From an uncultured Actinomycetes bacterium (GTDB taxonomy: Bacteria; Actinomycetota; Actinomycetes; Nanopelagicales; Nanopelagicaceae), in assembly GCA_903918325.1 (NCBI GenBank), contig CAIXDY010000055.1:1-8716 (forward strand): a DNA stretch of 8,716 bases. The letters are read 5' to 3'. A program made the translations under genes and the position numbers. The notes under the pieces were generated by a model, which ran no database searches, was not told the origin of the DNA, and saw only the letters and a list, made by a program, of their open reading frames with translations. This document shows positions 1 to 6,618 of the stretch, one piece after another (the first letter of the stretch is position 1; every line of letters starts with the position of its first letter).

Positions 1-1440
1 ATTGTTAGTCCAAATGTGTTTGATTTCAAGGTATTCGCTCAAGCCGTGTTCGCCTAATTCGCGACCAATTCCAGATTGTTTGTATCCGCCCCACTCAGCT
101 TGTGGTCGATAGGGACCAAAATCATTGACCCAGATTGTTCCATGGCGAAGTGCGCTGGCAACGCGCGCGGCTTTAGCGCTATCGGTGGACCAGAGACCAC
201 CTGATAAACCAAAAACTGTGTCATTTCCGATAGCAATTGCTTCGGCTTCTGTGTCAAAAACTTCTACCGTCATGACAGGGCCAAAGGATTCTTCTTGCAC
301 GCAATTCATTGTTGTTGTGCAGTTATCTAAAACTGTTGGAAGGTAATACCAACCATTGGCATGCTCGGGCTTATCGCTGCGCTTTCCACCCACTAATAAA
401 TCGGCGCCTTCGGCAACGCCTTTTTCTACATAAGTAATAACACCTTCTAGATGGGATTTACTAATCAATGGCCCAGTTTCGGCCGCTAAATCTTCGGGGC
501 CACCTAAGCGGATATTTCCAGCACGGCGCACGATTTCTTTAACTACGCGATCATGAATCGAGCGTTCAACAATTAATCGTGTACCTGCTGAACAGACTTG
601 ACCGGAATGTAAGAACGCCGCAGTTACTGCGTTATCAATTGCGGCATCAATATCAGCATCGGCGAAAATAATGTGTGGGTTTTTCCCGCCGAGCTCAAGA
701 GCTAAACGTTTTACGTGAGCAACAGCGGCTTTCATAATTGTTTGACCAGTGTTTAAACCACCGGTAAAAGAAACCATATCTACACGGGGATCAGAGATCA
801 GTGAAGTTCCAACAACTGAACCTGGACCTAGAATTAAATTAGCTACACCTTGTGGGGTTCCGGCTTCTTCAATGGCGTGCATCAAAGCAATTGCACTTTG
901 TGGAGTTAATTCAGAAGGCTTAACAATGAAAGAACAACCAGCAACTAGCGCCGGTGCAACTTTCCAAGCAATTTGTAAAAGTGGGTAGTTCCAAGGACCA
1001 ATCAGTGATGCAACGCCAAGAGGTTCATGAACTATGCGACTAGAAACATGAGCTAAGCCAACATCAACTACACGATCATGTTCTTTCAAGCCAAGGGCAG
1101 CAAAATGTCTGAAAGTTGCGATGACATCGGCGATGTCGTATTCCGCTTCAATAATGCGTTTTCCAGTGTCATCGCTTTCTTTCTTAGCAATGGCTTTTAA
1201 ATCACGCTCTAAAAGATCAGCGATTTTTGAAACAAGTGCGCTGCGTTTGGCAAAACCCCACGAAGTAAAAACCCCGGAATCAAATGAAGTTCGTGCTGCC
1301 GCAATCGCCGCTAGAACATCGCTTTCGGTAGCTTGTGAAACTGTTGCAACGACGCGTTGATCATGCGGACTATGAACATCGTGTTCACCACCGTCAGAGG
1401 CCGCTCGCCAAGCACCATCGATGTAGAGCGTTGCGACCAT
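1..1440 (-). CDS. betB: BetB-like aldehyde dehydrogenase (betaine aldehyde dehydrogenase family), 3' end cut by window edge
   Basis: An open frame of 480 codons runs from ATG at 1440 to the window edge without a stop. It encodes an NAD(P)-dependent aldehyde dehydrogenase. Visible motifs are GPWNYP at residues 148-153 with the oxyanion Asn151, KPSELTP from Lys174 (cofactor binding), FTGG at 225-228, the general base Glu249 in LELGGKNP, and the nucleophile Cys283 in SGQVCSAGTR. The Glu-Cys spacing of 34 is usual for the family. The C-terminal part (PQAEWGGYKQSG, then KHIWTN) resembles BetB/GbsA proteins of actinobacteria, which oxidise betaine aldehyde to glycine betaine; only a few residues should be missing. 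The start lies 4 nt after the mttB stop with no clear ribosome site, so translational coupling is likely. The neighbouring MttB fits a betaine substrate, but aminoaldehydes (for example 4-aminobutyraldehyde) remain possible. Family assignment is firm; substrate is inferred. Confidence 0.9.
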   Translation of the reverse strand, partial: MVATLYIDGAWRAASDGGEHDVHSPHDQRVVATVSQATESDVLAAIAAARTSFDSGVFTSWGFAKRSALVSKIADLLERDLKAIAKKESDDTGKRIIEAEYDIADVIATFRHFAALGLKEHDRVVDVGLAHVSSRIVHEPLGVASLIGPWNYPLLQIAWKVAPALVAGCSFIVKPSELTPQSAIALMHAIEEAGTPQGVANLILGPGSVVGTSLISDPRVDMVSFTGGLNTGQTIMKAAVAHVKRLALELGGKNPHIIFADADIDAAIDNAVTAAFLHSGQVCSAGTRLIVERSIHDRVVKEIVRRAGNIRLGGPEDLAAETGPLISKSHLEGVITYVEKGVAEGADLLVGGKRSDKPEHANGWYYLPTVLDNCTTTMNCVQEESFGPVMTVEVFDTEAEAIAIGNDTVFGLSGGLWSTDSAKAARVASALRHGTIWVNDFGPYRPQAEWGGYKQSGIGRELGEHGLSEYLEIKHIWTNN

Positions 1441-1444
1441 TTAC

Positions 1445-2884
1445 TTAATCTAGTTCGCTTTTGCGCTTTGCTACAAATTCATCGAGTTCTTGCTTCATGC
1501 GTGGATCCATTTCTGGTGCCACATACTCGTCAAGTTTCTTGAGATAAATTTCTGCGGCGCGATCCTTTGTATCTTTAGCACCCAAGCGCATCCAACGTTC
1601 GTAGTTATCGCTATTAGTTAAGAATGGTCGATAGAAGCAGTCACGGAAACGCTCCATTGTGTGAGCTGCGCCTAAGAAGTGACCTCCGTGGCCAACTTCG
1701 ACGTGAGCATCAAAAGCTAGAGATTCCACGTTAAATTCAAGTGGCGTGAACTCAGTCATCAGAGATTGAAGGATTTCAATATCAACAATGAACTTCTCGT
1801 AGCAAGAAACTAGTCCGCCCTCTAACCAGCCCGCAGTATGCATAACCCAGTTAGTTCCGGATAGGAAAGTTGGCATCATCGTCATCATTGTTTGATATGC
1901 CGATTGCGCATCAACAGTTTGAGAAGAGTTCAAGCCGCCACCGCCACGGAAAGGCAAATTAAAGCTGCGGGCAATTTGGCCAGTACAGAGCAGACCAATT
2001 CCAGATTCTGGCGTACCAAATTGTGGTGAACCAGATTGCATATCGATATTTGAAAGGAATGAACCAAAAACAATTGGACAACCTGGGCGAACTAATTGCG
2101 CAAGAGCTATGCCAGTAAGGGCTTCAGCGATCTGCTGTGCAAGCGTTGCCGGAATTGTTACTGGGCTCATTGCGCCCATCAAAAGGAATGGTGTGACAAC
2201 GACTGGTTGACCTGCCAGCACATATTCGCGAAGTGAATCGAGCATGCGATCATCCCAGCGAAGTGGAGAGTTGCAGTTAACTAATGAGATTAAGGCTGGA
2301 GTATCTTCGATCGCTTTGCGGCCACCGTGAATAATTTCAGCCATTGAAATAACATCGATTGCATTTTGTGCAGTCACAACATTTCCCATGAAGAACTTGT
2401 CGGTCAACGTAGCTGCGGCATAAGCCATATCTAAGTGACGCGAATCAAGTGAGAGATCATTAGGTTCACAGACAACTCCGCCCACGCTATCCAAGGCGTC
2501 GTAACTTTGGGCTAACTTACAAAAGTTTTCATAATCCTTAAAAGTTGCATCGCGACGGACATCGCCTTCGCGAACAAATGGTGGGCCATACACGCCACCG
2601 AAGACCATAGAGTCTCCACCGATTGAAACATTGTTTTTAGGGTTACGTGCACGCAAATTAAATTGACTTGGCGCTTTAGCAACTTGCTTCAAAATCCATT
2701 CAGGATCAAATTTAACGTTGTCGCCTTCTACGGTTTGTCCGGCTTCGCGCAACATATCAATGGCCCAAGGGCTCATGAATTCGATACCGATTTCAGAAAC
2801 GATTCGCTTCCAACCCAGAGTGAGCGTTGCCATTGATTCTTCACTCAGGATTTCATAGCGGGGCATCTTGTTAACAAAACTCAC
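1445..2884 (-). CDS. mttB: MttB-family trimethylamine/glycine betaine:corrinoid methyltransferase, non-pyrrolysine type
   Basis: This 479-residue protein belongs to the MttB superfamily (TIM-barrel methyltransferases that move a methyl group from a methylated amine to a cognate corrinoid protein). Family-typical stretches are visible: PFLLMGAMSPVT (residues 232-243), FGTPE (289-293), RGGGG (313-317) and HTAGWLEGGL (349-358). Length is normal. The frame is uninterrupted and ends in TAA, so no in-frame UAG needs to be read as pyrrolysine. Archaeal MttB uses pyrrolysine for trimethylamine, whereas pyrrolysine-free relatives such as MtgB of Desulfitobacterium act on glycine betaine and others on proline betaine or carnitine. 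The GTG start at 2884 is chosen for the AAGGA site 7 nt upstream; Met7 has no such site. It leads the minus-strand unit, overlaps nothing, and is followed 4 nt later by the aldehyde dehydrogenase. Glycine betaine is the favoured substrate from context only. Confidence 0.92.
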   Translation of the reverse strand: MSFVNKMPRYEILSEESMATLTLGWKRIVSEIGIEFMSPWAIDMLREAGQTVEGDNVKFDPEWILKQVAKAPSQFNLRARNPKNNVSIGGDSMVFGGVYGPPFVREGDVRRDATFKDYENFCKLAQSYDALDSVGGVVCEPNDLSLDSRHLDMAYAAATLTDKFFMGNVVTAQNAIDVISMAEIIHGGRKAIEDTPALISLVNCNSPLRWDDRMLDSLREYVLAGQPVVVTPFLLMGAMSPVTIPATLAQQIAEALTGIALAQLVRPGCPIVFGSFLSNIDMQSGSPQFGTPESGIGLLCTGQIARSFNLPFRGGGGLNSSQTVDAQSAYQTMMTMMPTFLSGTNWVMHTAGWLEGGLVSCYEKFIVDIEILQSLMTEFTPLEFNVESLAFDAHVEVGHGGHFLGAAHTMERFRDCFYRPFLTNSDNYERWMRLGAKDTKDRAAEIYLKKLDEYVAPEMDPRMKQELDEFVAKRKSELD

Positions 2885-2891
2885 GGCGCAT

Positions 2892-2896
2892 TCCTT
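2892..2896 (-). promoter_or_regulatory. Ribosome binding site deciding the mttB GTG start
   Basis: AAGGA on the minus strand lies 7 nt upstream of the GTG at 2884-2882. This supports GTG over the in-frame ATG six codons further in, which has only A/T-rich sequence before it. Confidence 0.7.
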
Positions 2897-2938
2897 ACTT
2901 CTAGTAGTGGCTCGATATTAATAGTCGCTGTGGCGCTA

Positions 2939-2967
2939 TTGACCTCGAACACGCGCGAGAATACTCT
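2939..2967 (+). promoter_or_regulatory. Predicted sigma70-type promoter of the iclR operon
   Basis: TTGACC at 2939-2944 matches the -35 consensus in five of six bases. It is followed after exactly 17 nt by TACTCT at 2962-2967, which matches the -10 consensus in four of six. Transcription would begin near 2973-2975, directly at the first half of the inverted repeat, so a protein bound there should block initiation. This is a sequence prediction only. Confidence 0.55.
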
Positions 2968-2974
2968 TAAGTTA

Positions 2975-3002
2975 TGGAACAGTGGTTCCATATAGTGGAA
3001 CC
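2975..3002. promoter_or_regulatory. Compound palindromic operator, probable IclR-family binding site
   Basis: Three half-sites alternate in orientation: TGGAAC at 2975-2980, GGTTCCA at 2984-2990 and TGGAACC at 2996-3002. The first pair forms the perfect palindrome TGGAAC-N4-GTTCCA. The second pair forms the perfect palindrome GGTTCCA-N5-TGGAACC. The outer bases TGGAA...TTCCA match the E. coli IclR box (TGGAAATNATTTCCA) in its conserved ends. The site overlaps the predicted transcript start of iclR, which suggests autorepression. The shared middle half-site means two dimers would compete or bind cooperatively. Confidence 0.75.
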
Positions 3003-3006
3003 TTCT

Positions 3007-3014
3007 AGGAGGGG
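3007..3014 (+). promoter_or_regulatory. Strong ribosome binding site of iclR
   Basis: AGGAGGGG carries a full AGGAGG core whose end lies 6 nt before the ATG at 3019. It is the best ribosome site in the window and is the main reason for starting iclR at 3019 rather than at the in-frame ATG at 2974. Confidence 0.8.
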
Positions 3015-3018
3015 CGCA

Positions 3019-3780
3019 ATGAGCGAACTGCACAGCGGTACGCAAGCAATTGATCGCGCTTCAGCACTGTTGATTCATGTTTTGGAATCGCAGACTCCTC
3101 CACTTCTAACTGAACTTGCACGCACATACGATTTACCTAAAAGCACAACGTCACGAATTCTCAGCGCCCTGGAGCGCCAAGGTTTATTGCTACGTGATCG
3201 CAATGGTGCCTACATTGCGGGTTCGGTTTTAACTCAATTTGCTCGCGGACAAAATCATGATTCGGTTCTGGTTGCACGAGTTCATTCAATTTTAGAAGTT
3301 CTAGCTAGTCGCACCGGTGAGACGGCCAATTTAGCTGTGCCTGGTAACGGTGATCTTAAATTAATCGATCAAGTCGATGGTCAGTATTTATTATCTGCGA
3401 CAAATTGGATCGGTAAATCTGTTCCTTATCATGCATCTGCTTTAGGCAAAGTTTTGTTAGCTTATGCCGCGGTGACTATTCCTGCTGGACGACTCGAGAA
3501 GCGCACAGCAAAAACGATTATCTCTCGTACAAAACTTCTGGAAGAGTTAGAAGTTGTACGTAAAAAAGGTTTTGCCCTCATTATCGATGAACTCGAAGAA
3601 GGTTTAGTTGCAGTGGCAGCACCTATTCGTGAACATGATGGCCGCGTAGTCGGCGCAATCTCAGTTTCTGGTCCATCAACTCGATTGACCCAGAAGGATT
3701 TAATCAAGATCGGTGGCATGATCATTGAAGAAATCGCAACACTCCAAACTAACCACGATGGAAAGATAGGTGCGGCATGA
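3019..3780 (+). CDS. IclR-family transcriptional regulator
   Basis: A 253-residue IclR-family regulator when started at the ATG behind AGGAGG. The N-terminal winged helix-turn-helix spans roughly residues 30-65 (LTELARTYDLPKSTTSRILS, then ALERQGLL), with the family's KSTTSRIL recognition helix. The effector-binding domain follows, with YHASALGKVLLA at about 137-148 and GFALIIDELEEGLVAVAAPI at about 184-203, both typical of the ligand-binding half. Length matches the usual 240-270. An in-frame ATG at 2974 would add 15 residues, but those codons coincide with the operator palindromes. The gene heads the plus-strand unit, and its TGA overlaps the corrinoid-protein ATG by 4 nt (ATGA). Regulator and pathway are therefore co-translated, fitting local control. 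The ligand is unknown; glycine betaine, dimethylglycine or another methylated amine is plausible. Confidence 0.92.
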   Translation: MSELHSGTQAIDRASALLIHVLESQTPPLLTELARTYDLPKSTTSRILSALERQGLLLRDRNGAYIAGSVLTQFARGQNHDSVLVARVHSILEVLASRTGETANLAVPGNGDLKLIDQVDGQYLLSATNWIGKSVPYHASALGKVLLAYAAVTIPAGRLEKRTAKTIISRTKLLEELEVVRKKGFALIIDELEEGLVAVAAPIREHDGRVVGAISVSGPSTRLTQKDLIKIGGMIIEEIATLQTNHDGKIGAA

Positions 3781-4442
3781 CACATGACGAGATCATCAAG
3801 GCTCTCTTTGACGAAACCCTTGTCGGTAATGCTCCAGCAGTTCTGGAATTAACTAACCAGGGAATCGCTGATGGGATGACTCCTAGCGCGATTCTCTTTG
3901 ATGCATTAATTCCAGCATTAGAAGAAGTTGGTGCGCGATTTGAGCGCGGAGATTTCTTCGTACCCGAGATGCTCATTTCAGGTAAAGCCATGTCTGGTGC
4001 GCTCAATGTTTTGCGCCCATTACTAGCTGAAACTGGCGCGGAAACCGTTGGTACATTCCTTATGGGAACCGTTAAGGGCGATGTGCACGATATTGGTAAG
4101 AACTTAGTAAATATCATGCTGGAAGGCGCAGGTTTTGAAGTAATTGATCTAGGCGTTCAAGTTGCGCCAGAGAAGTTCGTTGCCGCGATTCAAGAGCACA
4201 AGCCAGACATCGTTGGAATGTCAGCGTTCTTAACTACGACTATGCCGATGTTCAAAGTTAATATTCACGAAATTACTAAGGCTGGACTTCGCGATCAAGT
4301 AATCATCATGGTTGGTGGAGCTCCAGTTACTCAGGAATATGCCGACGTTGTTGGTGCCGATGGCTTTGCTGCCGATGCATCTACTGCGGTGCGTATTGCA
4401 AAGGATCTCATTGCTAAGAAGCGCGCTTCGGTCTCTGCTTAA
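3777..4442 (+). CDS. Corrinoid (B12)-binding methyl carrier protein, MtgC/MttC type
   Basis: A 221-residue methyl carrier. The N-terminal helical cap domain (about residues 1-85) precedes a Rossmann-like B12-binding domain with the base-off, His-on signature DVHDIG: Asp102, His104 and Gly107, in KGDVHDIGKNLVNIML. His104 should ligate cobalt from below. The later MSAFLTTT (Ser149) and VGGAP (179-183) are the other usual contacts with the dimethylbenzimidazole tail. Length and order match MtbC, MttC and MtgC. The start overlaps the iclR stop (ATGA). The partner methyltransferases are the divergent MttB (methyl donor side) and the MtgA-like protein downstream (methyl acceptor side). Its cobalt must be kept as Co(I), which explains the RACo gene in the same operon. 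The exact subfamily name depends on the MttB substrate, so no symbol is given. Confidence 0.94.
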   Translation: MTHDEIIKALFDETLVGNAPAVLELTNQGIADGMTPSAILFDALIPALEEVGARFERGDFFVPEMLISGKAMSGALNVLRPLLAETGAETVGTFLMGTVKGDVHDIGKNLVNIMLEGAGFEVIDLGVQVAPEKFVAAIQEHKPDIVGMSAFLTTTMPMFKVNIHEITKAGLRDQVIIMVGGAPVTQEYADVVGADGFAADASTAVRIAKDLIAKKRASVSA

Positions 4443-4451
4443 GAATTAGCT

Positions 4452-4832
4452 ATGTTAAAAAAACTTCTGCCTTTTGTTGAGCATGCGATAAAGAAACCCG
4501 TATGGGACTGTCGCATGTGCGGACAATGTGTTCTGCATTCAACTGGCATGACATGTCCTATGACATGTCCAAAAACTCTTCGTAACGGCCCTTGTGGTGG
4601 GGTCCGTGAGAATGGAAATTGTGAAGTAATTCCCGACATGCAATGCGTGTGGCTCAAAGCGTACGATCGTAAAGTTTTTCTACCTTTGCCGACGGTATGG
4701 AAAGAACATTTCAATGAACTACGTCCGCCTGTAGACATGCGACTACAGGGAAGTTCGTCATGGATTAACTTGGTCACTAAGCGCGATCAACAAACTCCTG
4801 CCGGCTGGTCTACTAATGATGGTGAACACTGA
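4452..4832 (+). CDS. Cysteine-rich MetV-like protein (MTHFR C-terminal domain family)
   Basis: A 126-residue protein whose N-terminal half carries eight cysteines (Cys20, 23, 26, 35, 39, 48, 57 and 65) in CRMCGQC, TGMTCPMTCPKTL, RNGPCGGVR and later positions. This pattern is that of the 'methylene-tetrahydrofolate reductase C-terminal' family and of the Cys-rich part of MetV, the partner of MetF in acetogen MetVF reductases. The cysteines most likely bind iron-sulfur clusters or zinc, but the sequence does not say which. The C-terminal half (from about residue 70) is unremarkable, without further metal motifs or membrane segments. The protein is shorter than acetogen MetV (around 200 residues, from memory). 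It starts 9 nt after the corrinoid gene with no convincing ribosome site, and its TGA overlaps the metF ATG by one base (TGATG). This coupling argues that it works with MetF as a subunit or electron-transfer partner. Confidence 0.82.
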   Translation: MLKKLLPFVEHAIKKPVWDCRMCGQCVLHSTGMTCPMTCPKTLRNGPCGGVRENGNCEVIPDMQCVWLKAYDRKVFLPLPTVWKEHFNELRPPVDMRLQGSSSWINLVTKRDQQTPAGWSTNDGEH

Positions 4833-5728
4833 TGTCACTGATGCGTGAAAAGTTAGAAAATTCTAACGACACCGTCTTCACCGCTGAATTTCCATCTCTA
4901 GATGGTGGCGGTATGGCTAAAGTTGAAAAAAACGCCGCCCGTTTAGCCCCTTGGTTTGTTGGCGTTAATGCAACTGATAATCCTGCTGCCCATGCCCATG
5001 CATCGAATACTGCATCGGCAATTGCGATGAAGATGCATGGCATCGAACCGATTATGCAGATTGTCTGTCGCGATAAGAATCGCTTAGCTATTCAAGCCGA
5101 CATGATGGGTGCGGCTCTGCATGGAATTGAAAATATTTCATTGCTCACTGGCGATGATGTAACTGCTGGAGACGAGCCAGAAAGCCGCAGAGTTTTTGAT
5201 CTGGACAGCACACAGGCCATAAATATCGCGCGAATTATGACTACTGGGCAATATCTTTCAGGGCGCAAAATTAACCCGGCTCCGGATTTCTATATCAGCG
5301 CAGTTGAAAATCCAGCTGCTCCCCCATTCGATTATCGAATTGAACGTGCACTTAAAAAATACCGTGCCGGAGCTAAATATTTGCAACTACAAATTTGTTA
5401 TCACCCAGATCGACTTGAAAAGTTCTGTGCCGGAGTTGCCAAGATTGCTCCAGATTTGAAGTTGATCCCAACAATTGTTTTAGTAAAAAGTGCAAAGCCA
5501 ATGTCGTTTATGAATGAGAAAGTTCCTGGCATTGATATCCCACAAGAGACACTTAACCGAGTATCTGCCGCGGCTGATCAAGCTGAAGAGGCGTATAAGC
5601 TCACGGTTGAATTAGCCAAGCATGCAATGACATTGCCAGCTGTACGTGGTCTGCATGTAACAGATTTTCGACATGATGATTCTTTGGATCGCTTTATGTA
5701 CGACCTCGGACAGAAACCAAGAAACTAA
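4832..5728 (+). CDS. metF: Methylenetetrahydrofolate reductase, MetF family
   Basis: A 298-residue MetF-family flavoprotein that interconverts methylene-THF and methyl-THF; the length is close to E. coli MetF. Visible features are Glu19 in FTAEFPSLDGG (position of the conserved catalytic Glu), CRDKNR at 79-84, LLTGDD at 104-109 (flavin and folate contacts), GRKINPAPDF at 144-153 and YLQLQICYHP at 183-192, where a Gln is usual. It lacks the C-terminal SAM-regulatory domain of eukaryotic enzymes. The start is taken at 4832 because it overlaps the upstream stop as TGATG; an in-frame ATG at 4841 is the alternative. Placed between the MetV-like gene and the methyl-THF methyltransferase, it probably serves this pathway rather than methionine synthesis. 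It may run in the oxidative direction, which would need a suitable acceptor. Confidence 0.92.
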   Translation: MSLMREKLENSNDTVFTAEFPSLDGGGMAKVEKNAARLAPWFVGVNATDNPAAHAHASNTASAIAMKMHGIEPIMQIVCRDKNRLAIQADMMGAALHGIENISLLTGDDVTAGDEPESRRVFDLDSTQAINIARIMTTGQYLSGRKINPAPDFYISAVENPAAPPFDYRIERALKKYRAGAKYLQLQICYHPDRLEKFCAGVAKIAPDLKLIPTIVLVKSAKPMSFMNEKVPGIDIPQETLNRVSAAADQAEEAYKLTVELAKHAMTLPAVRGLHVTDFRHDDSLDRFMYDLGQKPRN

Positions 5729-5730
5729 CT

Positions 5731-5735
5731 AGGAG
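5731..5735 (+). promoter_or_regulatory. Ribosome binding site of the methyl-THF methyltransferase gene
   Basis: AGGAG lies 5 nt before the ATG at 5741, inside the 12-nt gap after metF. The gene is therefore translated from its own site rather than by stop-start overlap, unlike its neighbours. Confidence 0.65.
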
Positions 5736-5740
5736 CCCCT

Positions 5741-6613
5741 ATGCATACAATCCTGACCTCACCTGGTAAGACCGTCACAATCGGTCACGACCAACCATTT
5801 TGCATTATTGGTGAGCGCATCAATCCCACTGGTCGCAAGAAGTTTCAAGAACAACTTCGCGCTGGCGATCTTTCAGCGATTGAAAAGGATGTTGCTGCAC
5901 AAGTTGCTGGTGGCGCCGATGTACTAGATGTCAACATGGGCGTTCCGCTAACGGATGAACCTGAGCTAATTACTAAAGCCATCACTTTGGTTCAATCACT
6001 GACCGATCTACCAATCTGTATCGATTCATCAGTTATCGAAGCGCTGCAAGCTGGGCTTGAGACTTATCAAGGTAAAGCTTTAGTTAATAGTGTCACGGGT
6101 GAAGATGATCGTATGGAATTAGTTTTGCCGCTTATTAAAAAGCACGGTGCGGCCATCATTGCCCTTCCAAATGATGAAACTGGAATTCCTCAAACTGCAG
6201 CAGAGCGCATGATTATCGTAGAAAAAATTGTGCGCACCGTTGAAAAGCATGGCATTCCCCTTGAAGATTTAGTGATCGACCCACTTGCAATGACGGTTGG
6301 CGCCGATCCTGAAGCGGTAAAAAATACGCTGGAAACTATCTATTTAATCCGTGAAAAATACGGTCTGAACATGACTCTAGGTGCATCAAATATCTCATTT
6401 GGTCTGCCACATCGTCACGCCCTCAACGCGGCATTCTTGCCCGCAGCAATGGCTATGGGTTTAACAAGTGCTGTGATGGATAGCCGCACGCCTGCAATTG
6501 TTGAAGCCGTTCGTGCTGCAGACTTACTCCTTGGTCTTGATCCTTGGGGAACTAACTGGATCATGCGCTACCGAGCACTTGAAGCAGCTAAAGCTGCTGC
6601 CGAAGGGAATTAA
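5741..6613 (+). CDS. Methyltetrahydrofolate:corrinoid methyltransferase (MtgA/AcsE family)
   Basis: A 290-residue pterin-binding TIM barrel. The family signature IGERINPTGRKK begins at residue 23, followed by GGADVLDVNMG (57-67), ICIDSS with Asp95, NSVTGE with Asn116, DPLAMTVGAD with Asp180, and GASNISFGLPHR with Asn217. These correspond in order and spacing to the Asp75, Asn96, Asp160 and Asn199 folate-binding residues described for Moorella AcsE, offset by about 20. The enzyme moves a methyl group between the corrinoid protein and the N5 of THF. In betaine demethylation (MtgA) it runs from corrinoid to THF, which the neighbouring MttB and corrinoid genes favour here. There is no methionine synthase context. 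It is followed at once by the RACo reading frame, whose ribosome site lies within the last codons of this gene. Confidence 0.93.
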   Translation: MHTILTSPGKTVTIGHDQPFCIIGERINPTGRKKFQEQLRAGDLSAIEKDVAAQVAGGADVLDVNMGVPLTDEPELITKAITLVQSLTDLPICIDSSVIEALQAGLETYQGKALVNSVTGEDDRMELVLPLIKKHGAAIIALPNDETGIPQTAAERMIIVEKIVRTVEKHGIPLEDLVIDPLAMTVGADPEAVKNTLETIYLIREKYGLNMTLGASNISFGLPHRHALNAAFLPAAMAMGLTSAVMDSRTPAIVEAVRAADLLLGLDPWGTNWIMRYRALEAAKAAAEGN

Positions 6614-6618
6614 TTATT
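6603..6618 (+). promoter_or_regulatory. Ribosome site and probable AUU start of the RACo gene
   Basis: AAGGGA at 6603-6608 is followed after 7 nt by ATT at 6616-6618, then codons for Ser-Lys-Lys-Glu-Leu. No ATG, GTG or TTG exists in this frame between the stop at 6589-6591 and a GTG at 6928, yet the ferredoxin domain is encoded upstream of that GTG. ATT at 6613 is a second option with a short 4-nt spacing. Confidence 0.55.

Larger units (their letters stand above)
2885..3018. promoter_or_regulatory. Divergent control region between mttB and iclR
   Basis: These 134 bases are the only non-coding stretch of any size in the window and must serve both transcription units. They hold a good plus-strand promoter candidate, a compound inverted repeat and the ribosome sites of both flanking genes. 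On the minus strand an AT-rich palindrome, TATTAATA at 2916-2923, gives overlapping -10-like hexamers, but no good -35 is found 16-18 nt upstream, so the mttB promoter is not resolved. The compound operator lies about 50 bp upstream of that AT block. It could therefore influence mttB as well as iclR. Confidence 0.7.

Noticed and set aside
54..1360. Several short open frames on both strands across the aldehyde dehydrogenase region.
   Set aside because: The minus-strand frame from 1440 to 1 carries a complete set of aldehyde dehydrogenase motifs; the others are shadows.
1445..2884. Possibility that MttB is a pyrrolysine enzyme with an amber codon read through.
   Set aside because: The frame is continuous at full family length with a TAA stop and no in-frame TAG, so it is a pyrrolysine-free member.
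2944..2959. Short inverted repeat CTCG-N8-CGAG inside the iclR promoter spacer.
   Set aside because: Four-base arms are expected by chance in such a GC-rich patch, and no second copy was seen; it is not called as an operator.
3462..4117. Overlapping minus-strand open frames opposite iclR and the corrinoid gene.
   Set aside because: They have low-complexity, Ser/Arg-rich composition typical of antisense shadows and lie opposite genes with clear family motifs.
4456..4462. Run of seven A at the start of the MetV-like gene, a possible slippery site.
   Set aside because: The gene reads correctly in its annotated frame directly after the run, and there is no downstream structure or alternative frame of interest; Lys-Lys codons explain it.
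4548..4570. Tandem repeat of ATGACATGTCC, each copy containing the palindrome GACATGTC, within the MetV-like gene.
   Set aside because: It encodes the doubled MTCP in TGMTCPMTCPKTL, which matches a conserved cysteine motif of the family as I recall it (CPM.CPK), so coding constraint explains it better than a repeat element.
6592..6616. Programmed frameshift joining the methyl-THF methyltransferase to RACo.
   Set aside because: The RACo frame is open from 6592 through the end of the upstream gene, but no recognisable slippery heptamer is present there. The two proteins are normally separate, and an SD-spaced ATT start explains the data more simply.
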